From Streptomyces thermodiastaticus (GTDB lineage Bacteria; Actinomycetota; Actinomycetes; Streptomycetales; Streptomycetaceae): DNA of 64,000 nt. Below are positions 16,485 through 25,135 of the stretch, piece after piece. The notes under the pieces are model-generated. The model had not been told where the DNA came from, made no database searches, and saw nothing but the letters and a program-made list of their open reading frames with translations. The DNA lies in the NCBI RefSeq assembly GCF_014656135.1, contig NZ_BNBV01000001.1, forward strand, positions 1 to 64,000. Reading direction: 5' to 3'. Position 1 is the stretch's first letter, and every line of letters begins with the position of its first letter. A program made the position numbers and the translations under genes.

Positions 16485-17791
16485 ATGCGATAGCGGCGCA
16501 GCGCCGGCACCGCCGCCGCCAGGCCCAGCATCAGCACCATGACCAGCACTCCGCCGCCGGCCACGGCGGCGCGGGGCCCGAAGGCGGAGCCGGCCGTGCC
16601 GTGCAGGACGTCGGCCAGACGGGGTCCGCCCGCGACGACGACGGTGAAGACGCCCTGCATCCGGCCGCGCATCTCGTCGGTGGCGGCGGACAGCAGGATC
16701 GCGCCGCGGAACACCATGGACACCATGTCGGCGACGCCGGCGAGGGCCAGGAACGCCACGGCGATCCACAGGTTGCGGCTCGCGCCGAAGCCGGCGACCG
16801 CCGCTCCCCACGCGGTCACCGCGCCGATGACCATCCATCCGTGCCGCCGGGCCCGGGAGAAGGTGCCGGAGAACAGCCCGCCGGCCACCGCGCCGATCGG
16901 GATGGCCGCGAACAGCAGGCCCAGTGCCAGCCCCTCGCCCCAGGGCGCGTACGTCTCGGCCGCGAGCTGCGGGAACAGTGCGCGGGGCATGCCGAACACC
17001 ATGGCGATGATGTCGGCGAGGAAGGACAGCAGCAGCACCGTGTGCCCGGAGATGTAACGGAACCCGTCGGCGATCTCGCGCAGTCCCGCGCGGCGGGCGG
17101 CGGCTTCCGCCAGGGGCGGCAGCGGCGGCAGGCGCAGCACCGCCCACAGCGTGACGCACAGCGCCACGGCGTCGATGAGGTACAGCTCGGGCAGCCCGAT
17201 CACCGGTATCAGCGCGCCGGCCAGCAACGGCCCGGCGACCAGGCCGGTTTGCGACACGGTGGAGCTGAGGGCGTTGGCCGCGGGCAGTTCCTCCTCCGGG
17301 ACCAGCCGGGCGACGGAGGCGTTGCGGGCCGGTGAGTTCAGGCCGAAGAAGGCCTGCTGCAGGGCGAGCAGCACCATCAGCACCGCGACCGATTCCAGCC
17401 GGGTCACGGCCTGCACCCAGAACAGCAGCGAGGTCACGGCGATGCCGCTGTTGGTGACCAGCAGCAGCTTGCGGCGGTCCACGGTGTCGGCGACCGCGCC
17501 GCCCCACAGGGCGAACACCACCATCGGGACCAGGCCGGCGAGGCTCGCGTAGCCGACCCATGCCGAGGAACCGGTGATGTCGTAGATCTGCTTGGGGACG
17601 GCGACGGCCGTCAGCTGGCTGCCGATGGCGGTGACGACGGTGGAGGACCACAGCCGGCGGAAGGCCGGGATGCGCAGCGGTCGGGTGTCCATGGCCCAGC
17701 GGCGCCAGCCCCGCCGGGAGGTACCGGCCGGTTCCGGGCCGCTCTCGCTGCGCGGGGCGGTGTTCGTGTCGGTTGTCTCGCTGGTGTCCAC
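16481..17791 (-). CDS. MFS permease (drug-efflux type)
   Basis: A 12-helix transporter of about 436 residues. Helices can be followed from LWSSTVVTAIGSQLTAVAV to the C-terminal VLVMVLMLGLAAAVPAL; the conserved loop after helix 2 reads GGAVADTVDRRK, as in macrolide/tetracycline-type exporters (MFS_3 group). Substrate unknown; physiological efflux is likely. GTG 17791 is preferred (AGGAAG 4 bases upstream); TTG 17830 would add 13 residues but has no ribosome site, and a TAGTTG -10-like element overlaps it. A stray set of 22-bp repeats abuts the 3' end. It stands alone on its strand. Confidence 0.85.
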   Translation of the reverse strand: MDTSETTDTNTAPRSESGPEPAGTSRRGWRRWAMDTRPLRIPAFRRLWSSTVVTAIGSQLTAVAVPKQIYDITGSSAWVGYASLAGLVPMVVFALWGGAVADTVDRRKLLLVTNSGIAVTSLLFWVQAVTRLESVAVLMVLLALQQAFFGLNSPARNASVARLVPEEELPAANALSSTVSQTGLVAGPLLAGALIPVIGLPELYLIDAVALCVTLWAVLRLPPLPPLAEAAARRAGLREIADGFRYISGHTVLLLSFLADIIAMVFGMPRALFPQLAAETYAPWGEGLALGLLFAAIPIGAVAGGLFSGTFSRARRHGWMVIGAVTAWGAAVAGFGASRNLWIAVAFLALAGVADMVSMVFRGAILLSAATDEMRGRMQGVFTVVVAGGPRLADVLHGTAGSAFGPRAAVAGGGVLVMVLMLGLAAAVPALRRYRI

Positions 17792-17856
17792 GGGCTTCCT
17801 GTTGCTCGCTCCATCTTCTTTTCCGCTCAACTATCGCAGCAGGAAGCAGAGGCACA

Positions 17857-17867
17857 GAACCGGGTTC
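17857..17867. promoter_or_regulatory. Palindrome upstream of the MFS gene
   Basis: GAACC-G-GGTTC, a perfect 5+1+5 palindrome about 30 bases before TAGTTG (17833-17828, minus strand), a possible -10 element. Could be an operator; the regulator is not known. Confidence 0.3.
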
Positions 17868-18022
17868 CGCCGACCGGGACGCCACGAGCGGGCGCGGACC
17901 CGCGGTGCGCGGCTGCTGCTGCGGGGCGGAAGCAGCCGAGGCGGCCGCCGAGAACTGTGCGGTGCGGATCCTTCGGAACAGCCGCTCCCGGAGCACACAC
18001 GCTCCGGGATCACAGCCGCTCC

Positions 18023-18061
18023 CGCCGCACGGGCTCGCCGCACGGGCTCGCCGCACGGCCT
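18023..18061. repeat. 13-bp tandem repeat, three copies
   Basis: CGCCGCACGGGCT occurs at 18023 and 18036 and, with one change, at 18049. It lies in the 314-base stretch 17831-18144, which has no gene. Confidence 0.8.
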
Positions 18062-18144
18062 CGCCGGCTTCGGCGGGTGAGCCGAGGGCCCGGGCGCGCG
18101 TCGAGGGCGCACGGCGCGGTGGCGGTCCGCGGGCGGCACGGCCC

Positions 18145-18594
18145 TCAGCGGCCGGAGCGGCGCAGGGTGCCCCAGTGCGCTTCCCGCCCGAGGACCGCGG
18201 CGCGTGCCTCCTCGATGACGCCGTCGTCGATCCAGCACATCGGTTCGACGTCGCCGACCAGCGGCTCGTTGTCGGGGCCGCGGCCGTGCACCCGGCCGCG
18301 CAGCACCCAGGGGCGTACGCCGGGGCCCTTGTCGTGCGGCAGGTGTGCGTAGTCGTACAGGCGGCGTGCCACCCACAGGTCGACGGACCGGCCCCGCCAC
18401 CACTCCTCCACGTCGAGCGGGTTGGCCGACAGGCCCGGCATACGGACGCCGGTGAGTTCGTCGGTGCTGGACGTGGCGCGCAGGTCGGTCTGCGGGCCGC
18501 GCGACCAGCGGACGTACAGGCCCTGGTGCCGCTTCACGAGTGCGGCGAGGTCGGCCAGCGAGTGCACCACCCGCAGATCCTCCGATGCGCTCAT
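18145..18594 (-). CDS. DUF6098-like protein
   Basis: A 149-residue soluble protein. It starts MSASEDLRVVHSLADLAALV, has the run GLYVRWSRGPQTDL, then WWRGRSVDLWVARRLYDYAHL, and ends with CWIDDGVIEEARAAVLGRE. This pattern matches Streptomyces DUF6098 proteins, which have no known function. ATG 18594 has AGGGAGAG 7 bases upstream. The same strand carries the FAD dehydrogenase 208 bases before it, but an own SigB-type promoter (GGTT-N16-GGGTAC) and an 11-bp inverted repeat next to the ribosome site suggest separate, stress-linked control. Confidence 0.75.
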   Translation of the reverse strand: MSASEDLRVVHSLADLAALVKRHQGLYVRWSRGPQTDLRATSSTDELTGVRMPGLSANPLDVEEWWRGRSVDLWVARRLYDYAHLPHDKGPGVRPWVLRGRVHGRGPDNEPLVGDVEPMCWIDDGVIEEARAAVLGREAHWGTLRRSGR

Positions 18595-18608
18595 CTCGTG
18601 CTCTCCCT

Positions 18609-18643
18609 CGTGCCACAGGCGCTCGAAGTACCCCTGTGGCACG
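18609..18643 (-). repeat. Inverted repeat touching the DUF6098 ribosome site
   Basis: CGTGCCACAGG (18609-18619) and CCTGTGGCACG (18633-18643), perfect 11-bp arms, 13-base loop. The Shine-Dalgarno sequence lies directly downstream and the -10 of the candidate promoter overlaps the distal arm. It may be an operator, or if transcription starts further upstream, a leader hairpin. Confidence 0.55.
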
Positions 18644-18653
18644 GGTCGGAACC
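18628..18653 (-). promoter_or_regulatory. SigB-type promoter before the DUF6098 gene
   Basis: Minus strand GGTT (18653-18650), 16 bases, GGGTAC (18633-18628); exact match to GNNT-N14-16-GGGTAC. Transcription would begin near 18620, giving a leader of about 25 bases. Confidence 0.5.
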
Positions 18654-18802
18654 GCCGGGCCGGTGCGGCGGCCGCGTGGACGGGCCGTGCCGTGACCGGC
18701 CGCCGACGGGCGCGGGGCCGGTGCGGCCGTCGGGCACCACCCGCCCCGGTGGGCCGCGGGGCCCGGCGGACACCTGCCGCACGTCCCGCCGCCCGCGCCC
18801 GC

Positions 18803-20476
18803 TCAGGCCGTCTGACGTGCGGCCGCCCGGCCGGCCGCGCGGCCCGAGAACAGGCAGCCGCCGAGGAAGGTGCCTTCCAGGGCGTTGTATCCGTGGACGC
18901 CGCCCCCGCCGAAGCCGGCGACCTCGCCGGCCGCGTACAGGCCGTCCACGGGCTTGCCGTCGGTGCCCAGGGCCCGGGAGTCAAGGTCGGTCTGGATGCC
19001 GCCGAGGGTCTTGCGGGTGAGGATGTGCAGTTTCACACCGATGAGAGGGCCGGCCTCGGGGTCGAGGATGCGGTGCGGGGCGGCCACCCGGCCGAGGCGG
19101 TCGCCTATGTAGCGGCGGGCGTTGTGGATGCCCTGCACCTGGGTGTCCTTGCTGAAGGGGTTGGCGATCTGCAGGTCGCGGGCCTCGATCTGGCGCCGTA
19201 CCTCGGCGGCGTCGAGCAGGGGCTCGTCGGTCAGCCGGTTCATCTTCTCGACCAGCCGCTCCAGGGTGTCCGCGATCACGAAGTCGGCGCCGTGCCGCAG
19301 GAAGTCCCGCACGGGGCCGGGGGCGCCCTTGCCGAGCAGCCGGTCGCGCAGCACGGCCTTGCGGTCCTTGGCGGTGATGTCGGGGTTCTGCTCGGAGCCC
19401 GACAGGGCGAACTCCTTCTCCACGATCCTGCGGGTCAGCACGAACCAGGAGTGGTCGTGGGCGGCGATGTCCTCGGTGGTGCGCAGGTGCCGCAGGGTGC
19501 TGAGCGTGTCGTAGCCGGGCAGGCACGGGTCGGGCAGCCGGCGCCCGAGCGCGTCGAGCCAGACGGAGGACGGGCCGGGCAGGATGCGGATGCCGTGGCC
19601 GGGCCAGACCGGGTTCCAGTTCCGCAGGCCCTCGGTGTAGTGCCACATGCGGTCGCGGTTGACCAGGCGGACACCGGCGGCGGCGCTGATGTCGAGCATC
19701 CGGCCGTCGACGTACGCCGGGACACCGGTGACCATCCGGGCCGGCGGGGTGCCCAGCCGCGCGGGCCAGTAGCGGCGCACCAGGTCGTGGTTGGCACCGA
19801 TGCCGCCGGTGGTGACGATCACGGCCTGCGCGGTCAGCTCGAAGGTGCCGGTCTCGTCCCGGTTGGAGGCGACCCCGCGGGGGGAGTCGTCCGGGGCGAG
19901 CACCGTGCCGCGCACACCGCGCACCGCACCGCCTTCGACGACGAGTTCGTCCACCCGGTGCCGGTGGTGGAAGGTGAGCAGCCCGTCGCGGGCGGCCCGG
20001 CGGGCGTAGTCGGCGAACGGTGCGACGACGCCCGTGCCGGTGCCCCAGGCGATGTGGAAGCGGGGTACGGAGTTGCCGTGGCCGTTCGCCCTGAGGTCGC
20101 CGCGCTCGGCCCAGCCGACCGTGGGCAGCAGGGTGATGCCGTGCCGGTGCAGCCAGGACCGCTTCTCCCCCGCGGCCCACTCGACGTAGGCGCGGGCCCA
20201 GCGCACCGCCCAGGAGTCCTCGTCGCCGAGCCGGTCGAACTGTGCGCTGCCCTGCCAGTCGTTCCAGGCCAGTTCGAAGGAGTCCTTCACGCCCAGGCGG
20301 CGCTGCTCCGGGGAGTCGACGAGGAACAGCCCGCCGAACGACCAGTAGGCCTGGCCGCCCAGGTTGGCGGCGTTCTCCTGGTCGACGAGGGCGACCCGGC
20401 GGCCCCGGCTGGTCACCTCGTGCGCGGCGACCAGGCCCGCGAGACCGGCTCCGACGACGATGACGTCCGCGTCCAT
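18803..20476 (-). CDS. FAD-binding dehydrogenase (fumarate reductase/ketosteroid dehydrogenase type)
   Basis: A 557-residue flavoprotein. The Rossmann motif GAGLAG is at residues 9-14, followed by Glu/Asp-type ribose binding in VALVDQE; the C-terminus has the FAD motif GLYAAGEVAGFGGGGVHGYN and ALEGTFLGGC typical of this family. Such enzymes take hydride or electrons at an activated C-C bond (ketosteroid-like or fumarate-like substrates); the substrate here is unknown. ATG 20476 has GGGAA about 8 bases upstream. It follows the TetR gene by 71 bases on the same strand, so the two probably form an operon controlled by that regulator. Confidence 0.87.
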   Translation of the reverse strand: MDADVIVVGAGLAGLVAAHEVTSRGRRVALVDQENAANLGGQAYWSFGGLFLVDSPEQRRLGVKDSFELAWNDWQGSAQFDRLGDEDSWAVRWARAYVEWAAGEKRSWLHRHGITLLPTVGWAERGDLRANGHGNSVPRFHIAWGTGTGVVAPFADYARRAARDGLLTFHHRHRVDELVVEGGAVRGVRGTVLAPDDSPRGVASNRDETGTFELTAQAVIVTTGGIGANHDLVRRYWPARLGTPPARMVTGVPAYVDGRMLDISAAAGVRLVNRDRMWHYTEGLRNWNPVWPGHGIRILPGPSSVWLDALGRRLPDPCLPGYDTLSTLRHLRTTEDIAAHDHSWFVLTRRIVEKEFALSGSEQNPDITAKDRKAVLRDRLLGKGAPGPVRDFLRHGADFVIADTLERLVEKMNRLTDEPLLDAAEVRRQIEARDLQIANPFSKDTQVQGIHNARRYIGDRLGRVAAPHRILDPEAGPLIGVKLHILTRKTLGGIQTDLDSRALGTDGKPVDGLYAAGEVAGFGGGGVHGYNALEGTFLGGCLFSGRAAGRAAARQTA

Positions 20477-20547
20477 GGCGACCGTTCCCTTTCCCTTCCT
20501 CGGTCCTCGGTGGGTGTCGGCGATCCTCGGTCGGATGCCCGTGATGC

Positions 20548-21195
20548 TCAGTGGGGGTCCGCGCCGCCGGTGCCGCCGTCCGTGAGCAGCGCGGTGAGCA
20601 GCCGGCGGAGCCAGGCGCGGGCACCGTCGACGTCCTTGTCCAGCAGCAGCCGGGTGGTGACGCCGTCGTAGGCGGCGACGACGGCGTGGGCGGCGGTGCC
20701 GGCGTCGCCGAGCACGGCGGGCAGGGGGGTGCCGGCGCGGGCGAGGCGGTCCGCGATCGCCCGGCGCAGCCGCTCCCGGTGCTCCCCGAGGGCCCGGGCC
20801 ACCTCGGGGCGGCGCGCCGCGTACGCCAGGAAGTCGGTCTTGACCAGCAGCCAGTCCACGTCGAGCAGCAGCACCTCGGTGACCCGGTCGACGGCGGTCC
20901 GGACATCGGGCCCCGGGGCGCCGTCCCCGGCGAGCGCCCCGGCCACCTGCCGGGCGATCAGCTCGGCGCGTTCCCGGTAGAGAGCGAAGAACAGGTCGTC
21001 CAGGGTGGCGAAGTTGGAGTAGAAGGCGCCCCTGCTGTAGCCGGCGGCCGCGCAGATCTCCTCGATCGGCACCCGGCCGAAGCCCCGGGCGGCGAACACC
21101 CGGAAAGCCGCTTCCAGGAGTCTGGCGCGCGTCTGGTCCCGGCGCCGGGTACGGCGCCGTCCCCCGTGGGACTCCTTCGCGCCGTCCACCGTCAT
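20548..21195 (-). CDS. TetR-family regulator
   Basis: A 215-residue repressor-type protein. After a basic N-terminus comes the TetR helix-turn-helix: RARLLEAAFRVFAARGFGRV, then IEEICAAAGYSRGAFYSNF, at about residues 22-68. The C-terminal ligand domain is helical and not classifiable. ATG 21195 has GGAGG 7 bases upstream; the frame is open further but that part is not TetR-like. The perfect palindrome CGATACG-CGAA-CGTATCG lies 15-32 bases upstream of the start, well placed for autoregulation. It likely represses itself and the FAD dehydrogenase downstream; it may also touch the divergent AlkB gene. Confidence 0.9.
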   Translation of the reverse strand: MTVDGAKESHGGRRRTRRRDQTRARLLEAAFRVFAARGFGRVPIEEICAAAGYSRGAFYSNFATLDDLFFALYRERAELIARQVAGALAGDGAPGPDVRTAVDRVTEVLLLDVDWLLVKTDFLAYAARRPEVARALGEHRERLRRAIADRLARAGTPLPAVLGDAGTAAHAVVAAYDGVTTRLLLDKDVDGARAWLRRLLTALLTDGGTGGADPH

Positions 21196-21209
21196 GCCCG
21201 ACCTCCGTT

Positions 21210-21227
21210 CGATACGCGAACGTATCG
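21210..21227. promoter_or_regulatory. Probable TetR operator
   Basis: CGATACG, spacer CGAA, CGTATCG: perfect 7-bp arms, 18 bases overall, between the TetR start codon and the divergent AlkB gene. Size and position suit a TetR dimer site. Confidence 0.6.
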
Positions 21228-21344
21228 GATACAGCGGTGTACCGGAAGGGCCGGGGAGCACCGCATCACAAGACGGCCGGAGCACGGTCGGGGCCCCACT
21301 CCACAAAATGGAACAACTTTTCGATTCAGGGGTACGCTGTCCGT

Positions 21345-21977
21345 ATGACCGCGCACCATCTGCAGGGCTCCCTGTTCGACCAGGGCGACGAGCCGCGGCT
21401 CGGCCCGCTGGACGGGCTGCGCCGCACCGACCTGGGCCTCGGCGCCTGGATCGACCTGCTTCCGGGATGGCTGGACGGCGCCGACGACCTGTTCGAGCAG
21501 CTGGCCGCCGAAGTGCCGTGGCGCGCGGAGCGCCGGGCGATGTACGACAACGTCGTGGCGGTCCCCCGGCTGCTCGCCTTCTACGGTGCCGGTGACACGC
21601 TGCCGCACCCGGTGCTCGCCGAGGCCCGCGACGCGCTGTCCGCGCACTACGCCGCCGAGCTGGGCGAGCCGTTCACCACGGCCGGGCTGTGCTACTACCG
21701 CGACGGCAGGGACAGCGTCTCCTGGCACGGAGACCGCATCGGCCGGGGCGCGCGCCAGGACACGATGGTCGCCATCCTCTCCGTGGGCGCTTCCCGTGAC
21801 CTGCTGCTGCGGCCCGCCGGGGGCGGCGGCCCGACGCTGCGTCGCCCGCTGGGGCACGGCGACCTGATCGTCATGGGCGGCTCGTGCCAGCGCACCTGGG
21901 AACACTGCGTACCCAAGAGCGCACGGGCCACCGAACCGCGGATCAGCATCCAGTTCCGCCCGGCCGGGGTGCGCTGA
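21345..21977 (+). CDS. alkB: AlkB-type 2-oxoglutarate/Fe(II) dioxygenase
   Basis: A 210-residue non-haem iron dioxygenase that oxidatively removes alkyl groups from nucleic-acid bases. Iron ligands His128 and Asp130 (WHGD) and His187 (WEHCVPK) are present, and the 2-oxoglutarate arginine is in PRISIQFR near the end. Substrate residues include the YYRDG stretch before the first histidine. Length fits bacterial AlkB. No ribosome site precedes ATG 21345, but TGGAAC-N18-TACGCT ends 6 bases before it, so the transcript is probably leaderless. Divergent from the TetR gene; DNA repair after alkylation is the expected role. Confidence 0.9.
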   Translation: MTAHHLQGSLFDQGDEPRLGPLDGLRRTDLGLGAWIDLLPGWLDGADDLFEQLAAEVPWRAERRAMYDNVVAVPRLLAFYGAGDTLPHPVLAEARDALSAHYAAELGEPFTTAGLCYYRDGRDSVSWHGDRIGRGARQDTMVAILSVGASRDLLLRPAGGGGPTLRRPLGHGDLIVMGGSCQRTWEHCVPKSARATEPRISIQFRPAGVR

Positions 21978-22087
21978 GCCACGCGGCCGGCGGTCTGCCC
22001 CGTCGGCCGTCACCTGCGTCGTCCCGCTTCGCTCAGCTGCGTTTTCCCGATTCGCTCACCGGCCCGGAATGAAACCCGGTCCTCGCT

Positions 22088-22116
22088 TGTCAATCTCCAC
22101 ACCCCCAGGTATGGAG
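22088..22116 (+). promoter_or_regulatory. Housekeeping-type promoter before the zinc-ribbon gene
   Basis: TTGTCA, 17 bases, TATGGA. Close to TTGACA-N17-TANNNT; 48 bases before the GTG start. Confidence 0.5.
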
Positions 22117-22163
22117 GAAGGAAAGGCGCCCCGTGGCCGGGACAGGACAGGAGGTGCTGGACA

Positions 22164-22532
22164 GTGATCACCGAGCTGGCTGTCGAACGCGTCGAGTTCA
22201 CCTGCGGCTCATGCTGGCACCGCTGGAGCGTCGACTACGACGTCCAGCGCCGCGTGGACGAGCACGGTGACGAGTGGGAGCATTTCTCCCGCGACAACGA
22301 ACCGGTGCCCTCCCCGTACACGCCCGAGGGCGCGCCCGCCTGCGAGTACTGCGGCCGGCGCTGGGTGGGCCACCTGGTCGCGCGCCGGCCCGTCCCGGTG
22401 TCCGACGACGCCGGCGCCTACCGCAGCCCGGTGCCCGCCGCGGGCAACCACCGCCCGGAGCGGCACACGGCGCCGATGCTGCACGCGACCGACCATCCGC
22501 AGCCACGAGCGGACGCACCGGCGTCCCCCTGA
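22164..22532 (+). CDS. Zinc-ribbon hypothetical protein
   Basis: A 122-residue protein of unknown role. Two CxxC pairs, FTCGSCWHRW near residue 14 and CEYCGRRW near residue 62, are spaced as in a zinc ribbon. The part between them is acidic (DEHGDEWEHFSRDNE). The last 50 residues are Pro/His/Ala-rich and probably disordered. Start GTG 22164 has CAGGAGGTG 8 bases upstream. Such small ribbon proteins may bind nucleic acid or another protein. It is monocistronic, with its own promoter and no close neighbour on the strand. Confidence 0.75.
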   Translation: MITELAVERVEFTCGSCWHRWSVDYDVQRRVDEHGDEWEHFSRDNEPVPSPYTPEGAPACEYCGRRWVGHLVARRPVPVSDDAGAYRSPVPAAGNHRPERHTAPMLHATDHPQPRADAPASP

Positions 22533-22828
22533 GCCTCGCGTGCGGACCCGGCCGGGACCGTGACGCCCGCCCTGTGGCCGGGTCCGGTCGTGCGCCTCGG
22601 TGCGCCGGCCGCCGCCCGGCACACCGGGGCGCATCCGGTCCTGGCCCGGTCCGCATGCACGCCTCCCGGCCGGCGCACGCGCCCCGGCGTGCCCCTTCCC
22701 GCCGTGTGCGGCCGCCGCGGGCCGGGAAGGCAGACCGCCGGGACGGCGAAGGACCGCCCGGCACAGGACCGCCCGGCGGGCGGGGACCGGCACAGGACCG
22801 CCCGGCCGGCAGGGAGGGGACGAGCACG

Positions 22829-23269
22829 ATGGCACGGGGCAGATGCGGCGGCGCCGTGGCGGCGCTGGCGCTGGGTGCGGCGAGCGTCCTGGCCGGATGC
22901 GACGGCGAACGCCTGCCGGAAGCCGTACCCGCCACGGCGACGGCCTCCCGCGGCGCGACAGGAGCCGTGCCCGGCGGCGCCGGTGCGGACGACTGCTACG
23001 ACGGCCGCTGCGAGATCGTCGTGACCGCACCGACCCGCATCCCTCTCGACGACCGGCTGGGCCTGGACACCCTGCACATCTCCCGTACCTCGGCGGACAC
23101 GCTGCTGCTGCGGGCATCGGGCCCCGGCACGCAGCTGGCCACCTCGGTCGGCGAGGGCGGCACCGGCGTCCTCAACGGACTGGGTTTCCGGGTGAAGGAC
23201 CTCAGCGGCACACGGGCCGTCGTCGTCCTCTTCCCGCACACGCGACAGGGCCTGCTCCCCCCGAGGTAG
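22829..23269 (+). CDS. Small lipoprotein
   Basis: A 146-residue exported protein with a lipobox, LAGC with Cys24 as the lipidated residue, after a short hydrophobic signal. Mature residues 25-60 are Ala/Thr/Gly-rich linker; then a compact domain with a possible disulfide (DDCYDGRCEI) and beta-type segments (IVVTAPTRIPLDD, GFRVKDLSGTRAVVV). No family recognised. AGGGAGGGG lies about 10 bases before ATG 22829. The 296 bases upstream contain near-copies of AGGACCGCCCGG but no gene. It should be anchored on the outer face of the membrane. Confidence 0.75.
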   Translation: MARGRCGGAVAALALGAASVLAGCDGERLPEAVPATATASRGATGAVPGGAGADDCYDGRCEIVVTAPTRIPLDDRLGLDTLHISRTSADTLLLRASGPGTQLATSVGEGGTGVLNGLGFRVKDLSGTRAVVVLFPHTRQGLLPPR

Positions 23270-23413
23270 CCCCGAGGCAGCGGAGCGCGGCGCGGGCCGG
23301 CCCGGGGCCGCGGCCCGGATCCGTCCGACGCACCGCCGGCCTGCGGCGGGTTCCTGGGACGGGCATGGTTTGCTGTTCCGGTCAGGCAGACGTTCGCAGG
23401 CCGGGGAGAGTCG

Positions 23414-24169
23414 ATGCAGACGGACGTGCAGCAGGTCGCCGACGGCACCTATCTGGTGCACGGCACGCACACCAACTGGGTGATCCTGACCGACGGCGAC
23501 GCGGCCACGCTCATCGACACCGGGTATCCGGCCGACCGGGAGCAGCTGCTGGCCTCACTGGAGGCGGTGGGTGTCTCACCGCGGGCACTGACCGCCGTGC
23601 TGATCACCCATGCGCACAACGACCACCTCGGCTCCGCCGAGTATCTGCGTGCCGCGCACGGCGTCCCGGTGTATCTGCACGAGGCCGAGGTGCCCCACGC
23701 CCGGCGGGAGTTCCTGCACCAGGTGAAGATAGGTCAGGTGCTGCGCAACGGCTGGCGGCCGGGGGTGCTGCCGTGGGCCGTGCACGCGCTGCGGGTGGGC
23801 GGCACCGCGCACCTCCCGGTCGCCGCGCCCCAGGCGTTCCCCGGGCCGGGCCCGCTGGACATGCCCGGCCGGCCGGTGCCGGTGCACACCCCCGGGCACA
23901 CCCTGGGGCACGTCGTCTTCCACCTGCCGGACAAGGGTGTGCTGATCACCGGTGACGCTCTGGTCAGCGGGCACGCCACCTCGCGGCTGCGCGGGCCGCA
24001 GCTGCTGCCGGGCATGTTCCACCACGAGCGTGACCGCGCGGTGACCTCGCTGGACGTCCTGGAGACGCTGGACGCCGACGTGCTGCTGCCCGGTCACGGT
24101 CCCGTGCACCACGGCCCGGCAGGGCAGGCCGCGCGGCGGGCGCGGGAGCACGCGCTGCGCAGGCACTGA
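23414..24169 (+). CDS. Metallo-beta-lactamase-fold hydrolase
   Basis: A 251-residue cytosolic hydrolase. The zinc-binding motif HAHNDH is at residues 66-71; other metal ligands are the His in PVHTPGHTLGH, the Asp in LITGDALVSG and the His in LLPGHGPV. Members split thioesters, lactones or phosphodiesters; the substrate cannot be told. Two related motif positions favour a glyoxalase II or lactonase-like enzyme rather than a true beta-lactamase. GGGGAGAG lies about 5 bases before ATG 23414. It converges on the universal stress gene, with a hairpin between them. Confidence 0.85.
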   Translation: MQTDVQQVADGTYLVHGTHTNWVILTDGDAATLIDTGYPADREQLLASLEAVGVSPRALTAVLITHAHNDHLGSAEYLRAAHGVPVYLHEAEVPHARREFLHQVKIGQVLRNGWRPGVLPWAVHALRVGGTAHLPVAAPQAFPGPGPLDMPGRPVPVHTPGHTLGHVVFHLPDKGVLITGDALVSGHATSRLRGPQLLPGMFHHERDRAVTSLDVLETLDADVLLPGHGPVHHGPAGQAARRAREHALRRH

Positions 24170-24235
24170 CCGCCGCCCCGCGCACTCGGGCGCACCCGCA
24201 CCGCATCCGTCCCTCCTGCCCGCCGGTCCGGCCGG

Positions 24236-24253
24236 CCGTCGCGGAGGCGACGG
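24236..24253. terminator. Hairpin between convergent genes
   Basis: CCGTCGC-GGAG-GCGACGG: 7-bp perfect stem with a 4-base loop, between the hydrolase stop (24169) and the stress-protein stop (24266). Confidence 0.5.
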
Positions 24254-24265
24254 CGTTGGGGCGGC

Positions 24266-25135
24266 TCAGCCGGGCGGGACGACGGCGACCGGGCAGGGCG
24301 CGTGGTGCAGCACCCCGTGCGCCACCGAGCCGATGCGCGCGCCCACCGCCGTCCGGCAGGCCCGCCGCCCGACGACCATCAGCTGGGCGTGCTCGGCCGC
24401 CGCCAGCAGCACCTGGCCCGCGCTGCCCATCTCCACGTGCTGGGTGACGGGCACGTGGGGGAACCGTTCCCGCCAGGGGCGCAGCGCCTGCTCGAGCGCC
24501 GTCCTCTCGAACGACTCGAGCCCGCCGACCTCGTCGAGCAGCTCCAGCGAGCCGGGGCTGTAGGCGAAGGCCGGCGGCAGCGTCCAGGCGCGGACCGCGC
24601 GGAGGCCGGCGCCACGGGCGGCGGCGGTCTCGAAGGCGAACCGCAGGGCCTGGGCGGTGTCGTCCGGGCCGCCCTGCTGGCCGACCACGATGTCCCGTCC
24701 GGCCGCCTCGGCGGCCGGGTCGTCGGCGCGGACCAGGACGACGGGCCGTGCGGCCTGGGCGATGACCTGCTGCCCGACCGAGCCGACGAGGAAGCCGACG
24801 AGAACTCCGTGGCCGCGCGAGCCGAGGACCAGCAGCTGTGCCTCGGCCGACGCGGCGGTCAGCACGTCCACGGCACGGCCCTCCGCGACCTCGCAGGTCA
24901 CCTCCAGGCTGCGGTGGTGTTCGGTGACCTCGCGGACCACCTTGTCGATCATGTCGTGGACGCGCTGTTCCTGGGCGTCGCGGTCGCCGAGGTCGACGGC
25001 TTCGTGGACCTCGAAACGCCAGGCGTGCACCACGTGCAGCGGCAGCCGGCGGCGTTCCGCCTCGCGGGCCGCCCACGCCAGCGCTGCGCGGCTCTCGTTC
25101 GATCCGTCGACTCCTGCCGTGACCGGTGGTGCCAT
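24266..25135 (-). CDS. Universal stress protein, two tandem UspA domains
   Basis: A 289-residue protein made of two UspA folds, about residues 1-145 and 150-289. The first has the ATP-binding pattern GSRGHGVLVGFLVGS near its end; the second has MVVGRRACRTAVGARIGS with a changed glycine spacing, so nucleotide binding is clear only in the first. It begins VTAGVDGSNESRAAL, a standard Usp start. ATG 25135 has GGAAGG about 9 bases upstream. Role in dormancy or oxidative stress is by family. No SigB-type promoter was found upstream; an 11-bp hairpin separates it from the protease gene before it. Confidence 0.9.
   Translation of the reverse strand: MAPPVTAGVDGSNESRAALAWAAREAERRRLPLHVVHAWRFEVHEAVDLGDRDAQEQRVHDMIDKVVREVTEHHRSLEVTCEVAEGRAVDVLTAASAEAQLLVLGSRGHGVLVGFLVGSVGQQVIAQAARPVVLVRADDPAAEAAGRDIVVGQQGGPDDTAQALRFAFETAAARGAGLRAVRAWTLPPAFAYSPGSLELLDEVGGLESFERTALEQALRPWRERFPHVPVTQHVEMGSAGQVLLAAAEHAQLMVVGRRACRTAVGARIGSVAHGVLHHAPCPVAVVPPG

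Noticed and set aside
22533..22828. Possible gene between the zinc-ribbon and lipoprotein genes
   Set aside because: Only frames with low-complexity products; the stretch contains repeated AGGACCGCCCGG motifs instead.
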